A DNA stretch of 35,466 bases from Actinomycetes bacterium (GCA_021846485.1 JAJZWW010000002.1:1-35466), one strand, 5' to 3'; positions 16,044 through 24,695 are shown, counted from the stretch's first letter. Notes: generated by a model not told the origin, from the sequence alone. Made by a program: numbers and translations.

Positions 16044-17525
16044 TCACGCCGAAGCGACGTGGTCGGCGGTGGCTTCTGCGCCGTCGAGCCGGAGGCGTCC
16101 GAGCAACTCGGCCAGGCGGTCCCGCACCACCGTGTCGGCCGCCAGCTCCGGGTCGAACACCGAGGGCATCCCGAGCAGTGAGTCGACGACCTCTGACGTC
16201 GTACGGGTGCTGGTGACCCGGGCGGCGATCTCCTCGGCGAGGGGGTCGTCGACGGTCAGCGGCCGGCCCGAGTCGTCGCGCCGGTCGGCGACGAAGCGCA
16301 TCCACGCGGCCAGGCAGAGGAGTGCTGGCAGCGGCTCCGCGCCCTGGCGGCGGCGGTCGGCGATGGTGCCGAGGAGCCGCTGGGGAAGCTTCTGGCTGCC
16401 GTCCATGGCGACCTGGGCCGTGCGGTGGGGGAGAGCCCGGTTGGCGAAGCGCTCCATCAGCTGCTCCTGGTACGCGCCGAGATCGAGGCCCGGAGGGGGA
16501 GGCAGGAGGGTCGGGACCACGTCGTCAGCCATCAGCGCGCGCACGACCGCGGCGACGGCCGGTCGGCGGACGCACTCCGACACGAGCTGCCAGCCGGCCA
16601 GCTGCCCGAGGTAGGCGATCGTCGAGTGGCTGGCGTTGAGCAGGCGCACCTTGGCCCGCTCCCACGGCCGGGCGTCGTCGGTCAGGACCACCCCGGCGTG
16701 CTCCCACGCCGGTCGGGGTCCGGCGAAGTCGTCCTCGACCACCCAGTGGCAGAAGCGCTCGGCTACGACGGTGCCCTCGTCGGTGAGGCCCAGGCGCGCC
16801 GCGACCTCGGCCCGGTCGGCTGCGGTCGCCGCCGGAACTATCCGGTCGACCATCGTCGAGGGGAAGCGCACCTGGTCGTCCAGCCAGGCCAGCAGGTCGT
16901 CGCGCTCAGCGGACCGCTCGGCGAAGTCCCGCACCAGGCGCCCGACCGTGGCGCCGTTGTCGGCCAGGTTGTCGCAGCACACGACCGTCACCGGTCCCGC
17001 ACCGGCCCGCCGGCGGGCCCGGAGGCCGGCGGTCAGCTGCCCGACGGTCGTGCGCGGCGGCCGCCCCGCCAGGTCGGCTGCCAGCTCGGGATCGTCGGAG
17101 CGGAGCCGGCCGGTGCTGATGTCGTGGCGGTAGCCCTTCTCGGTGACCGTGAGGGTGACGACGTTCACCTCTGGGGTGGCGATGCGCTCGACCACGGTTG
17201 CCGGGTCGGCGCGGCCGTCGAGGACCTCACGGAGGGCCCCGACGACCCTCACGTCGCAGCCGCCGTCGCCCCGCTCCAGCAGGGTGTAGAGGCCGTCTTG
17301 CGGGGTGAGCCGGCGGCTCACCGTCCCGCTGCGCTGGGTGATCCCGCAGATCCCCCAGTCGCCACCGGCGACGGCGACGGCGTCCTCGGTCAGCACCGCC
17401 TGGTGGGCCCGGTGGAACGCTCCCAGCCCAAGGTGGACGATGCCCACCCCGAGGCGCGCGGGATCGACTCGGGGACGGGCGGCGGCAGGCAGGGTGGGCA
17501 GCGCCGCCAGCGACAGGCGGGTCAC
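16044..17525 (-). CDS. Mannitol dehydrogenase / fructuronate reductase family protein
   Basis: NAD(P)-dependent polyol or hexuronate reductase of 493 aa. The N-terminal Rossmann region holds GVGIVHLGLGAFHRAHQ (26-42) typical of the family; the catalytic set K292-x4-N297-x2-H300 lies three residues before the K295, N300 and H303 of Pseudomonas mannitol 2-dehydrogenase. Standing 19 bp after the altronate dehydratase gene, it most probably reduces fructuronate or tagaturonate, but mannitol or D-arabinitol oxidation (giving D-xylulose for the xylulokinase two genes downstream) is also possible. The sequence does not decide among these. Confidence 0.88.
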   Translation of the reverse strand: MTRLSLAALPTLPAAARPRVDPARLGVGIVHLGLGAFHRAHQAVLTEDAVAVAGGDWGICGITQRSGTVSRRLTPQDGLYTLLERGDGGCDVRVVGALREVLDGRADPATVVERIATPEVNVVTLTVTEKGYRHDISTGRLRSDDPELAADLAGRPPRTTVGQLTAGLRARRRAGAGPVTVVCCDNLADNGATVGRLVRDFAERSAERDDLLAWLDDQVRFPSTMVDRIVPAATAADRAEVAARLGLTDEGTVVAERFCHWVVEDDFAGPRPAWEHAGVVLTDDARPWERAKVRLLNASHSTIAYLGQLAGWQLVSECVRRPAVAAVVRALMADDVVPTLLPPPPGLDLGAYQEQLMERFANRALPHRTAQVAMDGSQKLPQRLLGTIADRRRQGAEPLPALLCLAAWMRFVADRRDDSGRPLTVDDPLAEEIAARVTSTRTTSEVVDSLLGMPSVFDPELAADTVVRDRLAELLGRLRLDGAEATADHVASA

Positions 17526-17544
17526 GTCCTGCGGGCCCGGGTCC

Positions 17545-19095
17545 TCACAGCACGGCCCCGAGCTGCCAGGGGGTGAGCTCCTCGTCGCCGAATCCGAGCT
17601 CCTCGCTGCGGGTCCGCTCCCCCGACGCCACCGTCAGGATGCGCCCGAACAGCTCGGCGCCGAGCTCGTCCACCGGCACGCCGTCGAGCACCCGCCCGCA
17701 GTCGACGTCCATGTCGTCGGGCATGCGGGCGTAGAGCTCCGAGGTGGTCGCCAGCTTCAGGCTCGGCACCGGCTTGCAGCCGAACACCGATCCCCGCCCG
17801 GTGGTGAAGCACACCACCGTGGCGCCACCGGCGACCATCCCGGTCACCGACACCGGGTCGTACCCGGGGGTGTCCATGAACACCAGGCCGCGGGAGCGGA
17901 CCGGCTCTGCGTAGCCGACGACGTCGGTGAGCGGGCTGCGGCCAGCCTTGGCGACCGCCCCGAGCGACTTCTCCTCGATGGTGGTGATCCCGCCTGCCCG
18001 GTTGCCCGGGGAGGGGTTGGCGTCGAGGGTGGTCCCGTTGGCGCTGGCGTACGCGTCCCACCAGGCGAGGCGTTGCTCGAGACGGCGGGCGACCTCCGGC
18101 GACACCGCTCGTGCCGTGAGGAGGTGCTCGGCGCCGTGGACCTCGGGGGTCTCGCCGAGCACGGCGGTGCCGCCGGCGGCGACCAGCAGGTCGCTGGCCA
18201 CTCCGAGCACCGGATTGGCGGTCACCCCCGACCAGGCGTCGGAGCCGCCGCACTCGAGGCCCAGCACGAGCTCGGCGGCCGGCACCGGTCGGCGCTCGGT
18301 GACCGGCAGGCGATCGAGCAGCTCCCGCACCTGGTCCACTCCCCACTCCACCGCGCGCCGGGTCCCGCCCTCGCCTTGGATGGTCGCAGCGCGCACCGGG
18401 GTGCCCACCGGCAGCCCGATCTCCTCCACCAGGTCGTCGACCTGGTTGACCTCGCAGCCGAGGCCGAGGACGACCACCCCGGCCACGTTGGGGTGGCGGG
18501 CGTAGCCGGCGAGCGTCCGGCGTAGCACGGCCAGGCCCTCTCCGGCGGCGGCTGTGCCGCACCCCCCGCGATGGGTGAGGGCGAGCACCCCGTCCACCCG
18601 GCTCGGGTCCAACGCCCCGGGGCTCTCGAAGGCAGCGGTGATCCGTCGGACGGCGGTCGCCGAGCAGTTGACCGAGCTCAGCACGACCACGTAGTTGCGC
18701 GTGCCCACCCGACCGTCGGGGCGGACGATGCCGGCGAAGCCGGCTGCGTCTGCCGACCCGGCCGGCACCGGGGGAGCAGCTGGGGACCGGGCCGGCCGGC
18801 TGCCCGCCGGCAGCGTAGTGAGCGACGCCAGGTTGTGGGTGTGGACGTGCTCGCCGGCCCGGACCGCGGCGGTCGTCACGCCGATGGGCTGGCCGTACTT
18901 GCAGACCACCGCTCCGGCGGGAAGCTCCACCAAGGCGACCTTGTGGCCGGCGGGGACCTCCTCGGCGACGGTGACTACCGGCCCGCCCGCCGGCCCGGCC
19001 GGTGTGCCGGCGGGCAGCGGCTCGCGGGCGATGCCGACCGGGTCGTCGGGGTGGAGCCGGACGAGCGCTGCGTGCTCCACGGTCACTTCCCCCAC
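17545..19095 (-). CDS. uxaA: Altronate dehydratase (UxaA)
   Basis: Fe-dependent dehydratase of 516 aa, expected to convert D-altronate to 2-keto-3-deoxygluconate. The N-terminal SAF domain (about 8-95) has the PAGHKVALVELPAG and KYGQPIG motifs; the large C-terminal part (about 120-516) has RPDGRVGTRNYV (128-139), THRGGCG with conserved Cys, GLGCEVNQ, LECGGSDAWSGVTANP and the GCKP and DCGRVLDG segments. Length fits UxaA. The related galactarate dehydratase has the same layout, but a hexuronate reductase-family gene follows directly. First gene of the leftward operon ending with xylB. The start is GTG 19095; GTG at 19086 is an alternative. Confidence 0.9.
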   Translation of the reverse strand: MGEVTVEHAALVRLHPDDPVGIAREPLPAGTPAGPAGGPVVTVAEEVPAGHKVALVELPAGAVVCKYGQPIGVTTAAVRAGEHVHTHNLASLTTLPAGSRPARSPAAPPVPAGSADAAGFAGIVRPDGRVGTRNYVVVLSSVNCSATAVRRITAAFESPGALDPSRVDGVLALTHRGGCGTAAAGEGLAVLRRTLAGYARHPNVAGVVVLGLGCEVNQVDDLVEEIGLPVGTPVRAATIQGEGGTRRAVEWGVDQVRELLDRLPVTERRPVPAAELVLGLECGGSDAWSGVTANPVLGVASDLLVAAGGTAVLGETPEVHGAEHLLTARAVSPEVARRLEQRLAWWDAYASANGTTLDANPSPGNRAGGITTIEEKSLGAVAKAGRSPLTDVVGYAEPVRSRGLVFMDTPGYDPVSVTGMVAGGATVVCFTTGRGSVFGCKPVPSLKLATTSELYARMPDDMDVDCGRVLDGVPVDELGAELFGRILTVASGERTRSEELGFGDEELTPWQLGAVL

Positions 19096-19110
19096 GCTCT
19101 CACGCCCCGG

Positions 19111-19126
19111 ATCCTACGGGTCGTAG
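19111..19126 (-). promoter_or_regulatory. Predicted -10 box and inverted repeat before uxaA
   Basis: On the minus strand TAGGAT (19116-19111) stands 15 nt before the GTG at 19095. It overlaps an inverted repeat CTACG-GGT-CGTAG (19114-19126), and a further CTACGAC is found at 19170-19176. The repeat over the -10 could be a repressor site; no -35 box is evident. Confidence 0.35.
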
Positions 19127-19169
19127 CGTCCCTTGCCGCCCCCCGGCGGGAGCCCCGGAGGGCGGTGGC

Positions 19170-21803
19170 CTACGACCGCGCAGCGCCGGCGGGCTTCCAG
19201 GGGTGCCACGCCCCGGCAGGTTCCCGCCGCCACCAACGGCGGTGGTGCCGGGCGTAGAGCGACATCCACTCCCCGTCGGCGAGCTCGGCGAGCACCCGGT
19301 TGCGGGCGAGGAGCGCCTCGACGCGCTCGGTCGGGGAGTCCACCGCCACCAGGAGGCGCATCGGCTCGTGGTACGGCCGGTCGCGGTCGAACACCGCCTG
19401 GCGAGGAAGCCCGACGCAGAGGTCTTCGCCGTCACCCCGGGTCACCCCGATCCCCGCGACCACGTTGAGCGCCGCCTTGTCGCCGGCCCCGAGGCGCTCG
19501 GGGTCGACGGTCGAGAAGTAGTAGTGGGCGGAGATCCACTGGGCGACGACCCCCGGACCGGCCAGGATCGCCTCGAGCGCCTCCCCGCCGGGGTCGCCGT
19601 CGGGCTCGTAGGAGTGCAAGAAGCAGCGCCGGTCGAGGTCCACGCCGGCGCTCCGGCGCCGGGGGGCGACGAGGAGGGCGGCATTGCGGGCCAGGCCCCA
19701 CTCCGGCTGGAGCTGGGCCCAGTCAGCCGAGCGGGTCGCGACATGGTCGGGGCCGGCGCGCCGGGCGGCGCCGGGGAGGTCCCGGGTGCGCTCTGTCGCG
19801 AGTCCGACCCCGGCCCGGCCGAGGTCCCCGCGGAGCTCCTCGACCAGGCGGAGGTGACCGGGGGGCACGGCGGGGTCGTCGAACACGGTGACGGTGTCGG
19901 TGGCGGTGTCGTGCTCCGCGGCGACGAAGACGGTGTCGGCGGGCACCTCGATGCCCCGTTCGGCGAGCAGGTGGCGTACCGCGGGCCGGTTGGCCATCGC
20001 CGCGGCCAGCCGCGCGCTGCGCGCGCCGCGGGCGGCGCCGCAGGCGCCGCAGTCCAGGGCACTCGCGTAGGGGTTGTTGGTCGTGGTGCTCCCGTGCCCG
20101 CAGAGCACGACCAACGGGGCGAATCCGGAGGTGAGCCCCATCGTGCGCAGCGCCGCCTCGACGTGGTCGGCCTGGACGTCGTCGGCGGGGGCGCCGGGAC
20201 CGTCGAGGACCGCCTGCGCCCGGCTCCGAGATGACTCCCGCCGGGTGGCCCGGCGACCCAGGGCGGCGACCGCGCGAGGGGCGAGGGTGCGAGCGGCGGC
20301 CAGCGGCCCGAGCGCGAAGCCGGCGGCCTCGGCGAGCAGGTAGGCGGACACCGCCGTCTCGCGGCCGGCTACGACGGCGGCTTCGAGCGCCGCCCGGGAC
20401 CGGACGGACTCCGCGTGGCGGAGGGCGTCTCGCGGATCGGGGATCTCCTCGACGACCTCGACCCCGGGGCGCAAGAGCACCGGGAACAGGTCGAGGAGCG
20501 CGCCGGAGGGTGGGCGCACCCGTGCGGGGATCCCGAAGAACCCGGCGAAGCCGAACGTCTCGTAGTCGCCGGCAGCCTCCAGGTGCCGGCGGAGCCCCTC
20601 GGAGCGGGGGTCGATGCAGCAGACGACCTGGGCGGCCGGCCGGGTGGTGCGCCGGAGCTGGTCGGGTTGGTCGATCGCCGCGAGCAAGCGGTCGGCGTAG
20701 TGGCTCTCGTAGGCGCGCAACCAGACCTCGGCGGACTCGGCGGGAGCCAGGTTGGCGAGCCTTGCGACCAGGGTCGGGTCGACCGCGCCGGGCCCGGGGG
20801 GCTCCGGCGCCCGGGCCCGGGCCGCCTCTGGGGACGGCACGCTCCGGCGTCGCCCGATCGCTGCCGGCCGGCCGAAGCCCTGCCGCACTGCGGCCCCGCT
20901 GAGGACCCGCCGCCGGGCCGCCCGGGGCGGTGGTGCGCCGGCGTCGCCCTGCCGCCGGTTCCCGGGTCTCCCGGAGGCCGGCGCGGCGGCGATCCCGGCG
21001 GCGTCGTGGGAGAGGCGGACCGCCAGGTAGTCGACCAGGTGCAGCGGCGGTCCGGGGTGGTCGGGGGCGGCCCACTTGGAGCGCCACTTGGCGTGCCCCG
21101 CCCACCCGGGGAGGCGGGCGAGCTGGGCGGTCAGCTCGCCGACCACGTCCTCCTCGCCGATCCCGAGCTCGGCCAGGGCCAGCCCGAGGGCGTCGAGGGC
21201 GCCCTCGGGGAGGTGGCGCGGCCAGCGCGCGGCTCCCGCCCGGCGCAGCGTGCGCGTCGGGCGGGCCACCCGCTTCCAGGTGGGGTAGAAGCCGGCGGGA
21301 GCCGGATCGGGGACGACTCCGCCGAGGTAGGCGGCGGCCCACTTGGCCACCTCCCGGTCGGTGGCCGCCGCCACCTCGGTTCCCGACATCCGGTCGAAGC
21401 GGGCCGCGGCGGTCCCTGCCGACCCGGGCACCACCGACCCGGGCACCGCCGACCCGGGCACCGGGGTGTCGGGGCCCGCGTGGCGGCGGGCCGCCCGGCG
21501 CCGGAGGGCGTCGGCCAGGTCGGCGTCGGTGACCCGCCCCTCCCGGTAGGCGTCGGCGAAGAAGCGGTCGTCGGGGCAGCCGGAGATCCCGAGCAGCACC
21601 GAGGCGCGCTCCACGGCCCCGGCGAAGCCGAGGTGGCGGAGATCCCACAGTGGGTTCACCGCGACGGCGGTCCCGAGCGGCCAGAGCGACGGGACGAAGG
21701 CGGCGGCCTCGTCCAGCGCGGCGAGCAGATCGCCGGCTGCCGCGACCCCGAGCGGCGTTCCGCCCGGGACCCGCCGGTCGCGTCCGGGCAGTGTCGCGCT
21801 CAA
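19170..21803 (-). CDS. dabA: DabA, zinc-dependent CO2-hydrating subunit of the DAB inorganic carbon transporter (DUF2309/UPF0753)
   Basis: Peripheral carbonic-anhydrase-like subunit that with DabB hydrates CO2 in an energy-coupled way and traps bicarbonate in the cytoplasm. The 877-aa product has the zinc and active-site residues C396 and D398 (in CCIDPRSEG), H570 (in CGHGS) and C585 (in DCGACG), matching C351, D353, H524 and C539 of Halothiobacillus DabA with a constant shift of 45-46. It is somewhat longer than that protein (877 against 827 aa) because of a PGSA/PGSV repeat near 125 and an Arg/Pro/Ala-rich stretch around 260-330. The TTG start overlaps the dabB stop as TTGA; the open frame continues far upstream but there it is only the shadow of dabB. 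Confidence 0.9.
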   Translation of the reverse strand: MSATLPGRDRRVPGGTPLGVAAAGDLLAALDEAAAFVPSLWPLGTAVAVNPLWDLRHLGFAGAVERASVLLGISGCPDDRFFADAYREGRVTDADLADALRRRAARRHAGPDTPVPGSAVPGSVVPGSAGTAAARFDRMSGTEVAAATDREVAKWAAAYLGGVVPDPAPAGFYPTWKRVARPTRTLRRAGAARWPRHLPEGALDALGLALAELGIGEEDVVGELTAQLARLPGWAGHAKWRSKWAAPDHPGPPLHLVDYLAVRLSHDAAGIAAAPASGRPGNRRQGDAGAPPPRAARRRVLSGAAVRQGFGRPAAIGRRRSVPSPEAARARAPEPPGPGAVDPTLVARLANLAPAESAEVWLRAYESHYADRLLAAIDQPDQLRRTTRPAAQVVCCIDPRSEGLRRHLEAAGDYETFGFAGFFGIPARVRPPSGALLDLFPVLLRPGVEVVEEIPDPRDALRHAESVRSRAALEAAVVAGRETAVSAYLLAEAAGFALGPLAAARTLAPRAVAALGRRATRRESSRSRAQAVLDGPGAPADDVQADHVEAALRTMGLTSGFAPLVVLCGHGSTTTNNPYASALDCGACGAARGARSARLAAAMANRPAVRHLLAERGIEVPADTVFVAAEHDTATDTVTVFDDPAVPPGHLRLVEELRGDLGRAGVGLATERTRDLPGAARRAGPDHVATRSADWAQLQPEWGLARNAALLVAPRRRSAGVDLDRRCFLHSYEPDGDPGGEALEAILAGPGVVAQWISAHYYFSTVDPERLGAGDKAALNVVAGIGVTRGDGEDLCVGLPRQAVFDRDRPYHEPMRLLVAVDSPTERVEALLARNRVLAELADGEWMSLYARHHRRWWRREPAGAWHPWKPAGAARS
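21421..21465 (-). repeat. 15-bp tandem repeat inside dabA
   Basis: Three copies of GACCCGGGCACCnnn (plus strand, 21421, 21436 and 21451) encode a PGSxx pentapeptide repeat in the N-terminal third of DabA. It keeps the frame and probably forms a flexible loop that varies in length between strains. Confidence 0.75.
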
Positions 21804-23347
21804 GCCGCCCGCCTCTCGCCGGCGAGGACCGTGGCCAGCCCGGCGGCGACGTCGACGCCTGCGAGGGGGTGCCGGTGCCTGCTCGGGGAGGCCGGGAGGC
21901 CGCCGGCGTCGACCAGGCGCACCCGGGCCCCGGGCCTCCGTCCCACCAACGCGGCGGCGACCGTTGCACCGCCGACGGCGAGGAGCCACGGCGGGCCGAG
22001 GACCCCGCCCGCCGATCCGGCGAACGGGGCGACCAAACCGCCGAGGGTGGCGTCGAGGGCGCCGTAGAGGGCCGCGGCCAGGACCAGCAGCGCCGGCCAC
22101 GCGAGCCGGTGGGACCTGCCGAGGGGCCGGTGGCCGGTGAAGGCCCAGGCGAGGACCCCGCCGGACACGCCGGCGAAGGCGACCAGCGGCCATCCGTCTC
22201 CGGCGGCGAGCCCGGGGGCGGCGGCCGCCGCCGCCGCGGACCCGGCGAGCGTCGAGGCGAGGACCCGCGCCCCGCTGCGGGTGCCCAGGGAGGCCCGGAC
22301 CCGGTCGGGCCGGGAGACCGTCGAGCCGGAGGAGAAGAACAGGTAGGCCTTGTACAAGGCGTGGCCGACCAGGTGCACCACGGCCGCGGGGTAGGCCCCG
22401 ACCGCGCACTCGGCGAGCATGAAGCCCATCTGGCCCATCGTCGACCACGCCAGGGCCCCCTTGACGTCGGCGCGAGCGGTCACCACCAGGCCGGCCCACA
22501 CCGACGTGGTTCCGGCCACCACGAGGACGGCTGCCGCGGCGAGCGGGGTCGTCCCGAGCACCCCGAGGCGTACGAGCAGGATGCCGCCCCCGTTGACCAC
22601 CCCGGCGTGCAACAGGGCGCACGCCGGGGTGGGAGAGGCGACCGTCGCCGGCAGCCACCGCCGGAACGGGCCCTGCGCGCAGCGGGACAGGGCAGCGGCG
22701 GCCACGAGCAGGGCCACGACGGGGTGCCACGCCCCGAGGCGGGTCGCTGCTTCCCCGAGGGACCCCGCCGAGCCGAGGGCGACATCCCCGGCCTTCCAGA
22801 GCACGATCCCCGCCGCGGCCACCAGGCAGCCGTCGCCGGCGAGGAGCGCTCGGAGGGTCGCCTTCTGGCAGCCGGTGACCCCCGGTAGGTCCGGCCGGTA
22901 GCCCACCACCGCGACGAAGCCGGCGCCAGCGAGCACCCACCCGACGACCAGCTCGGTCACCGTCGCAGCGGAGGCCACGACCACCATGGCGAAGACCACC
23001 GCGCCGGCAAGCGAGCCGAAGCGCCCCGCCCGGGTGTCGGCGTAGAGGTAGCGTGAGGCGAAGCTTTGCACCAGCGCCCCCACGGTGGTGACCAGCGTGA
23101 TGAGCACCGTCGTCAGCGGGTCGCCGAGCAACCCCGCCCAGGGATGTGCCCGCGTGCCGGCCAGCAGCCCGAAGGTCCGAAGGTGGACGGCGATCCCGCA
23201 GGCGACCAGAGCGGCCGTCGCGGCGAGCCACGACAGGCGCACCCGCGTCGCCACGGCCCTCGGCCCACCACCCCTCACCAGGGCGACGACCAGGGGCACG
23301 ACCACTGCGGTGGCCAGCGCAGCCCGGCCGGTACAGGCGAGAGACAC
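21800..23347 (-). CDS. dabB: DabB, membrane proton-channel subunit of the DAB inorganic carbon transporter (NuoL/MrpA-like)
   Basis: Integral membrane partner of DabA, thought to let cations in to drive CO2 hydration. The 515-aa protein has about 12-14 hydrophobic segments and complex I NuoL-like signatures: LLHAGVVNGGGILLVRL, STMGQMGFMLAE, and the HALYKAYLFFSSGS helix with a lysine in the membrane. GTG 23347 is preferred: GGAGG (23357-23353) lies 5 nt upstream, and the TATAAT at 23372-23367 places the transcript start just before it. TTG 23359 is an in-frame alternative. The TGA overlaps the dabA TTG. Divergent from a small winged-helix gene. Confidence 0.9.
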   Translation of the reverse strand: MSLACTGRAALATAVVVPLVVALVRGGGPRAVATRVRLSWLAATAALVACGIAVHLRTFGLLAGTRAHPWAGLLGDPLTTVLITLVTTVGALVQSFASRYLYADTRAGRFGSLAGAVVFAMVVVASAATVTELVVGWVLAGAGFVAVVGYRPDLPGVTGCQKATLRALLAGDGCLVAAAGIVLWKAGDVALGSAGSLGEAATRLGAWHPVVALLVAAAALSRCAQGPFRRWLPATVASPTPACALLHAGVVNGGGILLVRLGVLGTTPLAAAAVLVVAGTTSVWAGLVVTARADVKGALAWSTMGQMGFMLAECAVGAYPAAVVHLVGHALYKAYLFFSSGSTVSRPDRVRASLGTRSGARVLASTLAGSAAAAAAAPGLAAGDGWPLVAFAGVSGGVLAWAFTGHRPLGRSHRLAWPALLVLAAALYGALDATLGGLVAPFAGSAGGVLGPPWLLAVGGATVAAALVGRRPGARVRLVDAGGLPASPSRHRHPLAGVDVAAGLATVLAGERRAA

Positions 23348-23360
23348 ACCCACCTCCAAC

Positions 23361-23394
23361 TCACGTATTATAGTTCGTGAAAACTACCCCGTGA
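23361..23394. promoter_or_regulatory. dabB promoter and operator-like repeats
   Basis: This AT-rich island stands out in its GC-rich surroundings. On the minus strand it has a consensus -10 box TATAAT (23372-23367). Overlapping it are TAGTT-cgtgaa-AACTA (23371-23386) and TCACG ... CGTGA (23361-23365 and 23376-23380), with another CGTGA at 23390-23394. The transcript would start near 23360. No -35 box is recognisable, so activation or repression by the divergent winged-helix protein is plausible. Confidence 0.55.
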
Positions 23395-23423
23395 TCCAGA
23401 GGCGCGCAAGACCGGTCCGCTGG

Positions 23424-23429
23424 TAGCAT
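23424..23429 (+). promoter_or_regulatory. -10 box for the winged-helix gene, leaderless-type
   Basis: TAGCAT fits TAnnnT and ends 6 nt before the GTG start at 23436. There is no Shine-Dalgarno sequence, as expected for a leaderless transcript. Confidence 0.45.
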
Positions 23430-23435
23430 CTACCC

Positions 23436-23819
23436 GTGGAGGACGGTGGCCCGCAGGACCCCTCGGGAGCCAAGCCCTCTTGGACGTTCCTCACCAACCA
23501 CGGCCACGTGCTGGTCTGCATCGCGAAGGACCCCGGGGTCCGCGGCCGGGACATCGCCGAGCGGGTCGGGATCACCGAGCGCGCCGCCCAGGCGATCGTG
23601 GCCGACCTGGTGGAGGCCGGCTACGTGCGCCGGACCCGGGTCGGGCGGCGCAACCACTACGAGATCGATCCGGACCTGCCGGTCCGCCACCCTGTCGAGC
23701 AGCCGCACCGCGTCGGCGAGCTCCTCGCCGCGGTCGCCGGCCGGGGGCCCGCAGCGGCACCCCCGGTTGACCGCCGGGTACCGATCTCGTCGCAGCCGGG
23801 CGCCGCTCGCCTACCGTAG
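23436..23819 (+). CDS. Small winged helix-turn-helix transcriptional regulator, probable DAB operon regulator
   Basis: A 127-aa protein with a MarR/ArsR-like winged helix at about residues 20-80: HVLVCIAKDPGVRGRDIAERVG, the recognition helix TERAAQAIVADLVEAG, and a wing GYVRRTRVGRRNHYEID. The C-terminal 40 residues are Pro/Ala-rich with no recognised ligand domain. It is divergent from dabB with only about 90 bp between starts, and that gap holds inverted repeats over the dabB -10 box, so local control of dabBA is the simplest reading. It is not a LysR-type CbbR/CcmR, the usual regulator of carbon uptake. Direct effector binding is unknown. Confidence 0.78.
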   Translation: MEDGGPQDPSGAKPSWTFLTNHGHVLVCIAKDPGVRGRDIAERVGITERAAQAIVADLVEAGYVRRTRVGRRNHYEIDPDLPVRHPVEQPHRVGELLAAVAGRGPAAAPPVDRRVPISSQPGAARLP

Positions 23820-23832
23820 GGGCCGCCGCCCC
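23819..23832 (+). terminator. Possible hairpin after the winged-helix gene
   Basis: GGGGC-CGCC-GCCCC forms a 5-bp stem with a 4-nt loop directly after the stop codon. There is no T-run, so it would be a weak or non-canonical terminator. Confidence 0.25.
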
Positions 23833-23900
23833 GGGACCGACCGGGCCGGAGCGGCGGGGACTTTCCCCACGATCCCGGCCCGCCATGACGGAGGACGACC

Positions 23901-24485
23901 ATGACCGCCGCAGCGACCCTCACCCCCCGGCCGCAGGTCCTCTCGGACCTGCTACCCGGTGCCGCCGTGCGTGATGCCGTCCTGGTGCTCGCCGGCGCCG
24001 CCCTGGTCGGCGCCCTGGCCCAGGTGTCGTTCCCCATCCCTGGCACCCCGGTGCCGGTGACCGGCCAGACCCTCGGGGTCCTGCTCGGCGGGGCCGTCCT
24101 AGGCGGCCGACGAGGCCTGGCCGCCATGGCCCTCTACGTGCTCGCCGGCGTCGCGGGGGTGCCGTGGTTTGCCGGGGGGACGGCGGGAATGGTGGGGGCG
24201 TCGTTCGGCTACCTGCTCTCCTACCCGCTGGCGGCCCTCCTCGTCGGCGCGCTGGCGGGCAGGGGCGGGGACCGCACGTCGCTGCGCACCGTAGCGACGA
24301 TGCTCCTCGGCACGGCGGTCATCTATGCGGTGGGCGTCACCTGGCTCGGGCTGTGGCTCCACCTGGCCCCCGGCGCCGCTCTCGGCGAGGGCATGGTGCC
24401 GTTCCTCCCCGGCGACCTGTTCAAGGCGGCGGTGGCTGCGCTGGCCCTCCCCGGGGCCTGGCGGCTGGTGGGCCGCCTCCGCTGA
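23901..24485 (+). CDS. bioY: Biotin transporter BioY (ECF substrate-binding subunit)
   Basis: Membrane S-component for biotin uptake, 194 aa, with about six hydrophobic segments. BioY marks are the FPIPGTPVPVTGQTLGVLLGG loop (45-65), LGGRRGLAAMALYVLAGVAGVPWFAGG, the GASFGYLLSYPLAALLVG helix and the FLPGDLFKAAVAAL helix near the C-terminus. The ATG has GGAGG 6 nt upstream. No ECF ATPase or EcfT gene lies beside it, so it would use shared energising modules or act alone. Biotin serves carboxylases; a link to the neighbouring carbon-uptake genes is only conjecture. Confidence 0.92.
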   Translation: MTAAATLTPRPQVLSDLLPGAAVRDAVLVLAGAALVGALAQVSFPIPGTPVPVTGQTLGVLLGGAVLGGRRGLAAMALYVLAGVAGVPWFAGGTAGMVGASFGYLLSYPLAALLVGALAGRGGDRTSLRTVATMLLGTAVIYAVGVTWLGLWLHLAPGAALGEGMVPFLPGDLFKAAVAALALPGAWRLVGRLR

Positions 24486-24695
24486 GCCTCCACCGGTCAC
24501 CAGCCCGGGCAGCTCCCCGGCGGTCGCCCGGCTCCGGGGTCGGCGGAGGCGGCCAGCCGCTCGAGGAGGGTCTCGATGCGCTCGCCAGCGCCGCGGGGGC
24601 GCTGGCGGTCCCGGCCGGGAGGGGGTTCACGCCGGGTCGACCCCGGGCGTACCGGCGGGTCCGGCCTGCCGGACCCGGAGCCCGGTACCCGGGCC

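Noticed and set aside
17545..19095. Galactarate dehydratase (GarD) instead of UxaA
   Set aside because: The same SAF-UxaA layout makes this possible, but the directly following hexuronate/polyol dehydrogenase and the length favour altronate dehydratase; kept as an alternative only.
21804..23231. A 476-residue N-terminal extension of DabA
   Set aside because: It lies entirely in another frame of dabB and has no DabA homology; the coupled TTG at 21803 precedes the family region.
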